Part shown: positions 35,785 to 42,938 of the stretch, in pieces
How positions within the stretch are numbered: the first letter of the stretch is position 1
Layout: each line of letters opens with the position of its first letter
Origin: Alteromonas abrolhosensis
GTDB lineage: Bacteria; Pseudomonadota; Gammaproteobacteria; Enterobacterales; Alteromonadaceae
Assembly: GCF_001953635.1 (NCBI RefSeq)
Contig: NZ_MEJH01000003.1
Span: forward strand, 573,197-637,196
DNA: 64,000 nucleotides
Direction: 5' to 3'
Notes under the pieces: model-generated
The model's database searches: none
Told to the model about the DNA's origin: nothing
Seen by the model: only the letters and a program-made list of their open reading frames with translations
Translations under genes and position numbers: made by a program

Positions 35785-35931
35785 AAAAAAGCCCAGATGG
35801 TGATACCTTCTGGGCTTTTGCAAAACGTTCTACCTGCAGTGCCCAGAAGCCAATACTTGCCCCTGAACACCGACGGTCAGGTGCAATCAGTAATTAAAAT
35901 TATAAAAATAACCAGTTGAAACGTTTTGCAT
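35785..35931 (-). promoter_or_regulatory. Attenuator-like leader upstream of the small HTH gene
   Basis: On the minus strand the order is a 14-codon leader ORF, an antiterminator strand CTTCTGGGC (35841-35849 complement), and a terminator. The terminator is AAAAGCCCAGA paired with TCTGGGCTTTT (11 bp, 35787-35797 with 35809-35819) and ends in six T residues. The upstream strand can instead pair 9 bp with GCCCAGAAG of the terminator's first arm. An 11-bp inverted repeat, TGCAAAACGTT/AACGTTTTGCA, joins the leader ORF start (35920-35930) to the base of the terminator (35819-35829). The HTH gene starts 28 nt past the terminator. Mutually exclusive pairing is visible; regulation itself is inferred. 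Confidence 0.6.
35887..35931 (-). CDS. Putative aromatic-rich leader peptide
   Basis: Fourteen codons encode MQNVSTGYFYNFNY, with five aromatic residues among the last seven. The stop codon lies about 40 nt before the alternative-pairing strand, as in phe or tyr attenuators. A weak GAGA motif lies about 8 nt upstream of the ATG. The region is AT-rich, so the aromatic codons could be coincidence, and TATAAT within it could also be a promoter -10 element. Confidence 0.4.
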   Translation of the reverse strand: MQNVSTGYFYNFNY

Positions 35932-36043
35932 GATAATTCTCTTTTCACAATGTGCTTGTACAATCGGCCCTTTGCCGCGACTAAGCTAAATGTATTGGCC
36001 TCGGTGCTTTTTAAATATATAGCAGCGGCCTTCTGTCACTTAT

Positions 36044-36129
36044 CCTTAACCATACCATGTAGATAAGCAATAGCAATGACTTTCCAAAAAGGAAAGTGCC
36101 GAAAGCCGGCTATAAGCGCTTTGTTAGGC
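36044..36129 (-). repeat. attC-like imperfect inverted repeat
   Basis: Read on the minus strand the element opens with GCCTAAC (fits the integron core RYYYAAC), which overlaps the cupin stop codon, and ends with GTTAAGG (6 of 7 positions of GTTRRRY). Inside are nested inverted repeats ATAGC/GCTAT and a hairpin ACTTTCC-AAAAA-GGAAAGT. Size (86 bp) and position right after an ORF resemble an integron attC site, but no integrase or second site is in the window, and the outer core is imperfect. Confidence 0.3.
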
Positions 36130-36636
36130 AAGTAGAGGCTTTAAAAAACGTACGTTATCACCCACCGCCGCTTGCTTGAGTGATGCTAGAAAATTGGGGA
36201 CTTGGTCGTTTCCTTCTTCAGGAGACCAGCTTGCAAAACCTTTATCATCGGTGACTTCGTAAGGCCCTTGTTTAACTTCCATGAAAACTACTGGGCTATG
36301 ACACACCGTTGCGTGCCAGGTATTAGGAGGAATCTCAATTCCGCAGGTCTCTCCACGAGCGGTTAGCGTTACTCTGTTTTCAACGTCTCCATCGTCGCTG
36401 AAAAACAGAATGTCTAATTCGCCCTCTACCACCATGAAGAACTCCCACTTATGAGGCTGTACATGTCGGTGAGGCCGCACGTAGGAGTCAGGCATCATTG
36501 CAATAAACAAACGCTGTACCATGTCGGTATAAGATTTATGTACGTTCAAATTAGCCCGTCGGCGAGGACTTTCCTCAGCCGACTGTTTAAGCGTTTCAAA
36601 CAACGCTTTATCAAAATACTGAATCTTATCCAACAT
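36124..36636 (-). CDS. WbuC-family cupin metalloprotein
   Basis: Cytoplasmic cupin of 170 residues. NLNVHKSYTDMVQRLFIAMMPDSYVRPHRHVQPHKWEFFMVVEGEL carries the two-His metal motif HRH with Lys and Glu downstream. GIEIPPNTWHATV and FMEVKQGPYE follow, matching the WbuC family. WbuC proteins are usually encoded in O-antigen or sugar-nucleotide loci and their reaction is not established. Here the gene starts 13 nt after the GH97 stop, on the same strand, suggesting a role in glucan metabolism. I chose the ATG after AGGG; a GTG lies 3 nt upstream. Confidence 0.82.
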   Translation of the reverse strand: MLDKIQYFDKALFETLKQSAEESPRRRANLNVHKSYTDMVQRLFIAMMPDSYVRPHRHVQPHKWEFFMVVEGELDILFFSDDGDVENRVTLTARGETCGIEIPPNTWHATVCHSPVVFMEVKQGPYEVTDDKGFASWSPEEGNDQVPNFLASLKQAAVGDNVRFLKPLLA

Positions 36637-36649
36637 CACACCCTGTCTA

Positions 36650-38713
36650 TTATTGCGCTAGTAATTTAAAGCGTATCGCTCCTCCCCCCGATGGTGCAAG
36701 CTTTAATGACAAGACATCGGCAGACGTGACTACCTTTTTCTCGATGTTCATTGCGTAGGGGTTTGTTTTCCAATGCGCTTTCTCTCTATCCAGATAGAGC
36801 TGCGCTTCATACTGTTGACCTTCCTCTAGAAAGGTTAGCGGTAGTGATAACTCTCTGGCTTCTTCATTCGTAATTGCACCAACATACCAATCGTTTCCAG
36901 AGTAGGATTTGTGCTTGCTCGCTTTACGCGCCATTACAATATATTCGCCCACTTCCCCTTGAAGCGCTTTACTATGAGACCAGTCTGTAGGGACGTCTTT
37001 GATAAACTGAAACGCCGGTAAATTATTCTCATAATTACGAGGCAAGTCTGCAGCCATTTGGATAGGGCTATACAGTACTACGTATTGGGCCAGTTGCTTG
37101 GCAAGCGTTGTTTGAGGGCGCATAACCTCTCCTTTGCCCCACTCTATTCCGCCGTCATTTTTTCTTATGTAGTCAAAATTGAAAATGCCAGGTGTGAAAT
37201 CCATCGGACCAGCGAGCATGCGAGTAAACGCCAACATGGGAATATGATTGGGTGGATTAGGCGCCGCCCACCCTGAGTTGTACTCCTGACCACGAGCGCT
37301 TTCTCGCGATATCCAGTTCGGATAAGTACGGCGAAGGCCGGTATCTTTTACCGATTCATGAGTGTTGATAGACAACTGATATTTCGCAGCGGTTGTGACG
37401 TTTTTAATGAAATGATTTACCACGTCCTGGCTGTCGGTATATTCATAGCGCAGTACGTTGTTGTCGTCGCGCACTTTGAGATTTTGGCCATGGGCAACAT
37501 AGCCCGTTTTAATTTGAGAAACCCCCAGCTTGTTGTACAGGGCAAAACCGTCTTCCATCTGCGCTTCGTAGTTGGTTATTCCTCCTGATGTTTCATGGTG
37601 TCCTATTAACTTCACGCCAACTTTCTCGCCGTAGCTGGTCACCGCTTCAATATCAAAGTCTGGATAACTTTCTGTGAAAGAAAATAGCTCTGAATTCGCT
37701 ATCCAATCACCATCCCAACCTTTATTCCAACCTTCAACCAATACACCATCAAAACCGTGTTTAGCGGCGAAGTCCATGTATTGCTTTGTGCGCTGAGTAG
37801 TAGCACCATGCTTGTCTCCAGAGCCCCACGTATACTCATCAATGTGCATTCCCCACCAAATACCTATGTATTTGCCTGGCTCAACCCAGCTCACGTCACC
37901 GAGCTTATTTGGCTCATTAAGATTCAAAACAAGGTACGAATTAATCAAATCCGTTGCGTCATTTCCTAACGTAATAGTGCGCCATGGGGTAACAAAACTA
38001 CCAGTTTTATGCACCAAACTCCCGTCGTGACGAGGTGCCAGCGACGCAGTAAAACGCCCCAACTCTTGCCTTTTAAGGCTCATACCCGCGTAATCAACAA
38101 GGGCAGCTTCATGGATAGCGACATGAGTGCCATTTTCATATTTCACCGTGAATGGCGTGTGAGCGGTGTGAACGTCTTGCAGGTTAGTGGCTTGATACAC
38201 ATACTCATATCTATCTCGACCATGGGCGGGGATCCAAAACGCTTTGGCTTGATGAGAGTTTACCAAGTTAAATTCAGTTAGCTCTCTAGTAATTATTCGA
38301 TTTCCGCTTGTTGGCAACTCATAGCGAAAGCCAATGCCATCGTTAAAAACTCTGGCTCTTACAAGAAAAGTGCGGTCTTTGTCACTAGGGTTATAGAACT
38401 TGACCAAAAGCTCATTGTGATTGTCGCGAATATCTCGCTGCTCTCCCCACGGCTGCTGCCATGTTTGATCTACAGAGTGCCTGCTCACCTCTTCTATCTT
38501 GAAGTCGCGGTATAAAGGAGGAGCTTTTGCAAAAGTAAAACCAAGCTTACCGAGCCCTAAAACGGGTTCTCCGTTAAATGACACCCGATATTGCGCTAAT
38601 TCGCCATCATCTGTGAACGATAACTTTACTTTTTTATCTGGGGAGAGAACCGACAACTCATTAGCTATTGAAGGCAAGGAGACGGCCAATAGAAGGAGCA
38701 AAAATACGCGCAT
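36650..38713 (-). CDS. GH97 family alpha-glucosidase (SusB-like)
   Basis: Secreted or periplasmic glycoside hydrolase of 687 residues with a signal peptide (LLLLLAVSLPSIANE). The order of domains is that of GH97: an N-terminal beta-sandwich (about 20-270), a TIM barrel with IGIWWGMHIDEYTWG, GFDGVLVEGWNKGWDGDW, KLIGHHETSGG, LSINTHESVKDTGLRRTYPNW and MLAGPMDFTPG, and a C-terminal beta-domain. GH97 enzymes of the SusB type invert alpha-glucosidic bonds and need calcium; the Glu-rich motifs expected for that subgroup are present. It probably degrades maltodextrins entering through a TonB receptor. A perfect LacI-type palindrome identical to that at the first receptor lies 69 bp upstream. Confidence 0.93.
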   Translation of the reverse strand: MRVFLLLLLAVSLPSIANELSVLSPDKKVKLSFTDDGELAQYRVSFNGEPVLGLGKLGFTFAKAPPLYRDFKIEEVSRHSVDQTWQQPWGEQRDIRDNHNELLVKFYNPSDKDRTFLVRARVFNDGIGFRYELPTSGNRIITRELTEFNLVNSHQAKAFWIPAHGRDRYEYVYQATNLQDVHTAHTPFTVKYENGTHVAIHEAALVDYAGMSLKRQELGRFTASLAPRHDGSLVHKTGSFVTPWRTITLGNDATDLINSYLVLNLNEPNKLGDVSWVEPGKYIGIWWGMHIDEYTWGSGDKHGATTQRTKQYMDFAAKHGFDGVLVEGWNKGWDGDWIANSELFSFTESYPDFDIEAVTSYGEKVGVKLIGHHETSGGITNYEAQMEDGFALYNKLGVSQIKTGYVAHGQNLKVRDDNNVLRYEYTDSQDVVNHFIKNVTTAAKYQLSINTHESVKDTGLRRTYPNWISRESARGQEYNSGWAAPNPPNHIPMLAFTRMLAGPMDFTPGIFNFDYIRKNDGGIEWGKGEVMRPQTTLAKQLAQYVVLYSPIQMAADLPRNYENNLPAFQFIKDVPTDWSHSKALQGEVGEYIVMARKASKHKSYSGNDWYVGAITNEEARELSLPLTFLEEGQQYEAQLYLDREKAHWKTNPYAMNIEKKVVTSADVLSLKLAPSGGGAIRFKLLAQ

Positions 38714-38781
38714 AAAATATCCGACAAAAGTTGTTAACCTAATGTTAGTATCAAGTAATGGCGAATTTTTGCAACCTCTTC

Positions 38782-38795
38782 CTTAATCGATTAAG
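38782..38795. promoter_or_regulatory. LacI-type operator upstream of the GH97 gene
   Basis: CTTAATCGATTAAG, identical to the palindrome at 25507. The copy lies 69 bp upstream of the GH97 ATG and 13 bp from the end of the neighbouring GTPase gene. A LacI-type repressor, the local one or another, may bind both. Confidence 0.65.
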
Positions 38796-38807
38796 TCTAT
38801 TTTTGGG

Positions 38808-39812
38808 TTAGCGCTTGTTTTTCTTCATTCTACGGCTTTGTTCTTGACGCTTCTCTTCTCGTTTTTCTTTCCGATCTTTCTTATCTGGCGTCAACGAGCC
38901 TGTTTTGAATTTTGCTTTACGCTTGGCTTTCGCTTCAGCTTTCTTCGCCGCCTCAAGTGCCATTTCTTCTTTTTCGACTTCCAGCATTTCTGGAGTCTCA
39001 AGCGTTATTCGCCCCAACTTGCCCGACTGCAGTTCTTTAAGCAGGATCTCACATATTTTATGAAGGTTTACGCGGCCACCCGCTTGAATTGCCCCGCGCG
39101 TTTTAGCGGCGGCTTCTAAAAATTCAATTTCAGTGTCGGGCAGCTCGTCCAGCTTATAGCGCTCTTTCATTACCTCTGGATACGCTTTGATTAGATAATC
39201 GGCTGCAAAAAAACCGACATCGTCGTATTCCATCGCGGTGTTTTTAACGGCGCCCGATGAAGCTAACCGATAAATTGAATGTGGGTTTTCAAGCTTAGGC
39301 CACAGTACTCCCGGTGTATCGAATAATATAATACCGCTGCCCAAATTAATGCGCTGCTGGCTTTTCGTTACAGCAGGCTCGTTACCTGTTTTCGCAATGA
39401 TTCGCTCGGCCAAAATATTAATTAGCGTTGATTTGCCAACGTTAGGTATACCCGTGATCATGGCCTTAATAGCTTTGGGCTGGCCTTCTTTGTACGAACA
39501 AATGCTTTTAACAAGCTGCATAATTTGCTTGCTATTGCCCGGGTTATCGCTAGAGGTCGTAATCGTCTTCACGCCGCGCTCTTTCTCTAAGCTTTCCTGC
39601 CAGCGCGCGGTAATTTCTGGATCTGCCAGATCGTACTTATTAAGAATTTTAATACAGGGCTTGTCGCCGCGTATTTTTGCTATCTCTGGATTTTCACTGG
39701 AATATGGAATACGTGCGTCAAGCACCTCAATAAGAATGTCTACTTGATTAAGCGACTCTTTAATTTCTTTCAGGGCTTTGTGCATATGCCCAGGGAACCA
39801 TTGTAATGCCAT
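38808..39812 (-). CDS. ylqF: Ribosome biogenesis GTPase RbgA/YlqF
   Basis: Circularly permuted GTPase of 334 residues needed for late 50S assembly in relatives. MALQWFPGHMHKALKEI is the typical N-terminus, and VDILIEVLDARIP follows. The permuted order is visible: G4 LNKYDLAD (about 58-65) precedes G1 GIPNVGKSTLIN (about 120) and G3 DTPGVLW. The C-terminus is a highly basic tail (KAEAKAKRKAKFK to KKNKR) that should bind rRNA. AGGA lies 7 nt before the ATG. It is adjacent to an RNA methyltransferase gene on the same strand, suggesting a translation-related unit. Confidence 0.93.
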   Translation of the reverse strand: MALQWFPGHMHKALKEIKESLNQVDILIEVLDARIPYSSENPEIAKIRGDKPCIKILNKYDLADPEITARWQESLEKERGVKTITTSSDNPGNSKQIMQLVKSICSYKEGQPKAIKAMITGIPNVGKSTLINILAERIIAKTGNEPAVTKSQQRINLGSGIILFDTPGVLWPKLENPHSIYRLASSGAVKNTAMEYDDVGFFAADYLIKAYPEVMKERYKLDELPDTEIEFLEAAAKTRGAIQAGGRVNLHKICEILLKELQSGKLGRITLETPEMLEVEKEEMALEAAKKAEAKAKRKAKFKTGSLTPDKKDRKEKREEKRQEQSRRMKKNKR

Positions 39813-39849
39813 GGTTAATTCCTATCGTAATCGAGTTGAGGGGCTGAAC

Positions 39850-40632
39850 TTAACGTGTTAATTCATAAGCGCAAATATTCACAGCGCTGGCTAAATTTAG
39901 CGAGTCAATCTTACCGCTTCCCGTAATGGTATACGCCTTTGCGTTAAGCTGTGATAGAGCTTCAACAGGTACTCCGCGTGCTTCATTGCCAAACAGATAA
40001 CACTGGTAATCACCAAAAGTGTTAGAGGTGATATTGTCACCGTTCATATCCAAAAAAGCGAAGCGTTCGAACCGCTCCCTTAGGCTCTCAAGCGCCACGT
40101 TTAATTCCATGTTTACATGGAAAATAGCCCCCATACTTGAGCGTACAACTTTCGAGTTGTATGGATCTACGCTATTTGGGCTTAGTAATAATGTAAAATC
40201 ACCAAACCACGCTAGCGTTCTTAGTATGGTGCCTAAGTTGCCAGGGTCTTGAACTTCATACAAATAAATGTACTTTTCGGCACTGGATTTGTTTGCTGAA
40301 ATGTTGGTTTGTGACCGCTCTGAACATAACGAAGTGTTAGGAAGTGGAACGCGAGCAATAATACCTTGAGGTGATTTGGTATCACTTAGTTGCTGCATTT
40401 GTTGCGACGATACCGTTTCTACCTTCATATGAGAGACTGAAGAATCAAGTCTTTCTTTCAGCCATGTCTCATACTCAGCCGTTACATAAAGGGTGATATC
40501 ACCTAATGTACTGCTGTTATGCTGAGCAACATTAATTAACTCTAAAACTAAGTGCTCTCCTTCCACCAAATAGAATCCGAACTGCGTTCTAAATTTCTTT
40601 TGATGAAGCTTTTTCACGTCACTTAGTTTCAT
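39850..40632 (-). CDS. SpoU/TrmH-family RNA 2'-O-methyltransferase
   Basis: Protein of 260 residues. An N-terminal substrate-binding region (KLHQKKFRTQFGFYLVEGEHLVLE) precedes the knotted SPOUT domain with YLYEVQDPGNLGTILRTLAWFGD, FGNEARGVP and SLNLASAVNICAYELTR, the three SpoU motifs. It probably methylates a 2'-hydroxyl in rRNA or tRNA with S-adenosylmethionine, but which site is not clear. The chosen ATG has AAGGG 8 nt upstream; a GTG two codons earlier is also possible. It shares strand and close spacing with the YlqF gene. Confidence 0.9.
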   Translation of the reverse strand: MKLSDVKKLHQKKFRTQFGFYLVEGEHLVLELINVAQHNSSTLGDITLYVTAEYETWLKERLDSSVSHMKVETVSSQQMQQLSDTKSPQGIIARVPLPNTSLCSERSQTNISANKSSAEKYIYLYEVQDPGNLGTILRTLAWFGDFTLLLSPNSVDPYNSKVVRSSMGAIFHVNMELNVALESLRERFERFAFLDMNGDNITSNTFGDYQCYLFGNEARGVPVEALSQLNAKAYTITGSGKIDSLNLASAVNICAYELTR

Positions 40633-40751
40633 TTGCACTGCCCTTTTTATAACTTTCGGCGCAAGTGTAAGGTATGAAGCCCAAAACGCAAAGCGACAAG
40701 TCTTGATAGTGGAGTAAAAAAGGCGTTATTAAATTCCGATAAGAGAAGGTG

Positions 40752-41636
40752 TTATCTATCTTTCTCAGAAACAACGGTAATGCGCTCTGGGGCATTTAAT
40801 ACCGCTTTCGATAAACCCAGAGCATAACCAGGCCCCTCGTTATTTAAGATATGTGAGGGTAAATAATACTTTTTGAGAGGTTCAGCACCGTACATTGCTG
40901 CGTCTATTCGCCGCCAATGCCCATCAAGCCAAAACTCATTCCATGCATGACCAATCGCTTCTACACTACTGTCATCTTCAACTATTATAGTACCAATAAC
41001 TACTCTGGCAGGAATAGCGAGTGCTCGTGCTACTGCCCCAGAGAGCACCGCGTATTCTGTGCAATCTCCGCTTCTAGATTTAGCAACAGTCGATGCAAAA
41101 GAGAAGTTGTGAATATAAGAAGGCTCAGTAATATAGTTTGCAACAAATGCTTCTATCTTCGCGCCTATCTCAGCAGGATTGCTTTCCAACTTCGATTCTT
41201 CATGGCTAGTACTACTACCTACTTTCTTTGTGATTACACCCTTGCCATGTTCCGCTAAAAACGCTGAGACTACCTCTTTTACCGATGCTTCTTCGTAGTC
41301 GATTACGAATGTATTAGCAAGATATTGAGGGTGTGGGGATTGGGCATCCGCCACCGCCGTCATATTGTCACTTATAGAAAGCTTTAATACACCATCGCGG
41401 TGCCCCACTACTTCTATGCCACTCCACTGGTCTAAAACCGAGCTAACAAAGTCGGGATCGTAGACGCTCACATCGAGCAATATCTCATTACCAAGGGGCA
41501 ATGACACATTGTCGCTCAACGTTAGGGGAATTACCGCGAATTTAGGTGTACTTTGCGAATACCCAGGGGTTGCAGCCAAAAGGCCAAGCAACAAGGTTAT
41601 GGTAGCGACTTTAATTCTGACTAGTGGATGTTTCAT
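40752..41636 (-). CDS. Secreted transglutaminase-like protein
   Basis: Protein of 294 residues with a signal peptide (ATITLLLGLLAATPGYS). The C-terminal half is a transglutaminase-like fold with the Cys-His-Asp triad SRSGDCTEYAVLSGAV, IGHAWNEFWLDGHW and RIDAAMYG. Bacterial members are often papain-like proteases or peptidoglycan/peptide-modifying proteins rather than true transglutaminases. The N-terminal half (FAVIPLTLSDNVSLPLGNEILLDV) is unassigned. It starts 18 nt after the stop of an unknown secreted protein on the same strand, so the two may form a functional pair. Confidence 0.82.
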   Translation of the reverse strand: MKHPLVRIKVATITLLLGLLAATPGYSQSTPKFAVIPLTLSDNVSLPLGNEILLDVSVYDPDFVSSVLDQWSGIEVVGHRDGVLKLSISDNMTAVADAQSPHPQYLANTFVIDYEEASVKEVVSAFLAEHGKGVITKKVGSSTSHEESKLESNPAEIGAKIEAFVANYITEPSYIHNFSFASTVAKSRSGDCTEYAVLSGAVARALAIPARVVIGTIIVEDDSSVEAIGHAWNEFWLDGHWRRIDAAMYGAEPLKKYYLPSHILNNEGPGYALGLSKAVLNAPERITVVSEKDR

Positions 41637-41654
41637 AAGTTATCGATAGCTAAG

Positions 41655-42893
41655 TTACAGCTCAGTCGGCTTACCTGATACATACATGGGTGAGATGTGG
41701 AAATCCATAGGCCCCATCTTCATTTCAGCGTTTTGCACGATATATGCCTCATCTACTGTGTAGTTGACTTTAAAGCCTATAACATCCGCAGTCAGTTTTA
41801 GTAGGCCATTCTCAGTGCCATTTTTCTTCAGTTCTGTGGCTGTCGCCTGGGTGGGGTCAGTGTCAGCGCTCCATATATAATAGGTTGCCGACGTCTTATC
41901 TGAGGCAGCTAATTTTTGCGTTTCAAGATAAGCGCCAAAGTTTGATGTAAATTCTCCGGCGAAAGCAAGTTCAGAAGAAATTGCTTTTCCTTGTATTTCA
42001 CCTTCTAACACCCATTCATCATCTGGCTTAGACACGCCCATTGCAGAATTTAACTCACTATTTTCTACTGTGTATTGGTATGCGTTAATTAAAGTACCAT
42101 CAGCGCGACTCCATGAGCGAACACGGACGTCAGTAGATGCCACCGTGTTTTCATCAACGGGTAATATTAAAGACGTTGTTTCAACAATTTCTACATCCCC
42201 GTCAGCATCTTTTATGAATTTTTCCGACACCACTCCCACTAATTCGCCATGCATTTTCATGCCATTTATCGCGAAGAAGAAAGGTTGTGGATTTGAAGTT
42301 CTGTCTACGGCGTTTATAAAAGAGGCAAACACATCTTTGAAGGTTTCTCTATAGCCAATTTCGTTGTGCAAACACACCTGAAGACCATTTGCAGATTCGG
42401 CCGACATTCCCTTGAGCAATCCAGATACTCGTTGTTCGGGCTCGCCTAAGTTGTACAGCAAGTTGTAGGCGAATACCGGTGTATCACCCATTGTTGACAT
42501 ATCTAAACTAAAATTAAACTGGCTATCGAGCACTTTCTCCTGTGCTTTTGAAATATTTGATACTGCATATTTCATCATGTTCACAAGTGAATTTGCTAAG
42601 CCATCATAGTCTTGAAAAGCCCAGCACTCCACGGGAGACTCTGAACCGATATCAACGGTAAAATACCAATAGTCATCAACTTGAGTAGCGTTAGACCACG
42701 TACCAATAGCGGTAGCGTTGATAGGAAACACCGGAAGCGATACTCGGGTGCGAGGCAAATCCCTCGCCTCTCTTTCTAATGATGTGTTAAACCACTCGGG
42801 TAACTGTTCGCTCGTTAAGTAATCTCTAGCGCTTAAAGGTGAAGCGACCAGTCCTGAAACCAAGGAGCATACGAGCAAAGAACGTTTCATCAT
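41655..42893 (-). CDS. Secreted protein of unknown function
   Basis: Protein of 412 residues with a signal peptide (SLLVCSLVSGLVASPLSARDYL). No family is recognised. It is strand-rich and hydrophilic, with isolated motifs VECWAFQDYDGLANSLVNMMKYAVSN and a C-terminal repeat-like region (EMKMGPMDFHISPMYVSGK). Two cysteines lie far apart (VECW and LQVCLHN). AAAGGA lies 8 nt before the first of two adjacent ATGs. It is followed at 18 nt by the transglutaminase-like gene, which may act on it or share its target. No function should be assigned. Confidence 0.75.
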   Translation of the reverse strand: MMKRSLLVCSLVSGLVASPLSARDYLTSEQLPEWFNTSLEREARDLPRTRVSLPVFPINATAIGTWSNATQVDDYWYFTVDIGSESPVECWAFQDYDGLANSLVNMMKYAVSNISKAQEKVLDSQFNFSLDMSTMGDTPVFAYNLLYNLGEPEQRVSGLLKGMSAESANGLQVCLHNEIGYRETFKDVFASFINAVDRTSNPQPFFFAINGMKMHGELVGVVSEKFIKDADGDVEIVETTSLILPVDENTVASTDVRVRSWSRADGTLINAYQYTVENSELNSAMGVSKPDDEWVLEGEIQGKAISSELAFAGEFTSNFGAYLETQKLAASDKTSATYYIWSADTDPTQATATELKKNGTENGLLKLTADVIGFKVNYTVDEAYIVQNAEMKMGPMDFHISPMYVSGKPTEL

Positions 42894-42938
42894 TTTTTAA
42901 TTCCTTTTAACTATGTGCTTTTTATTTATTAGTTCAGC

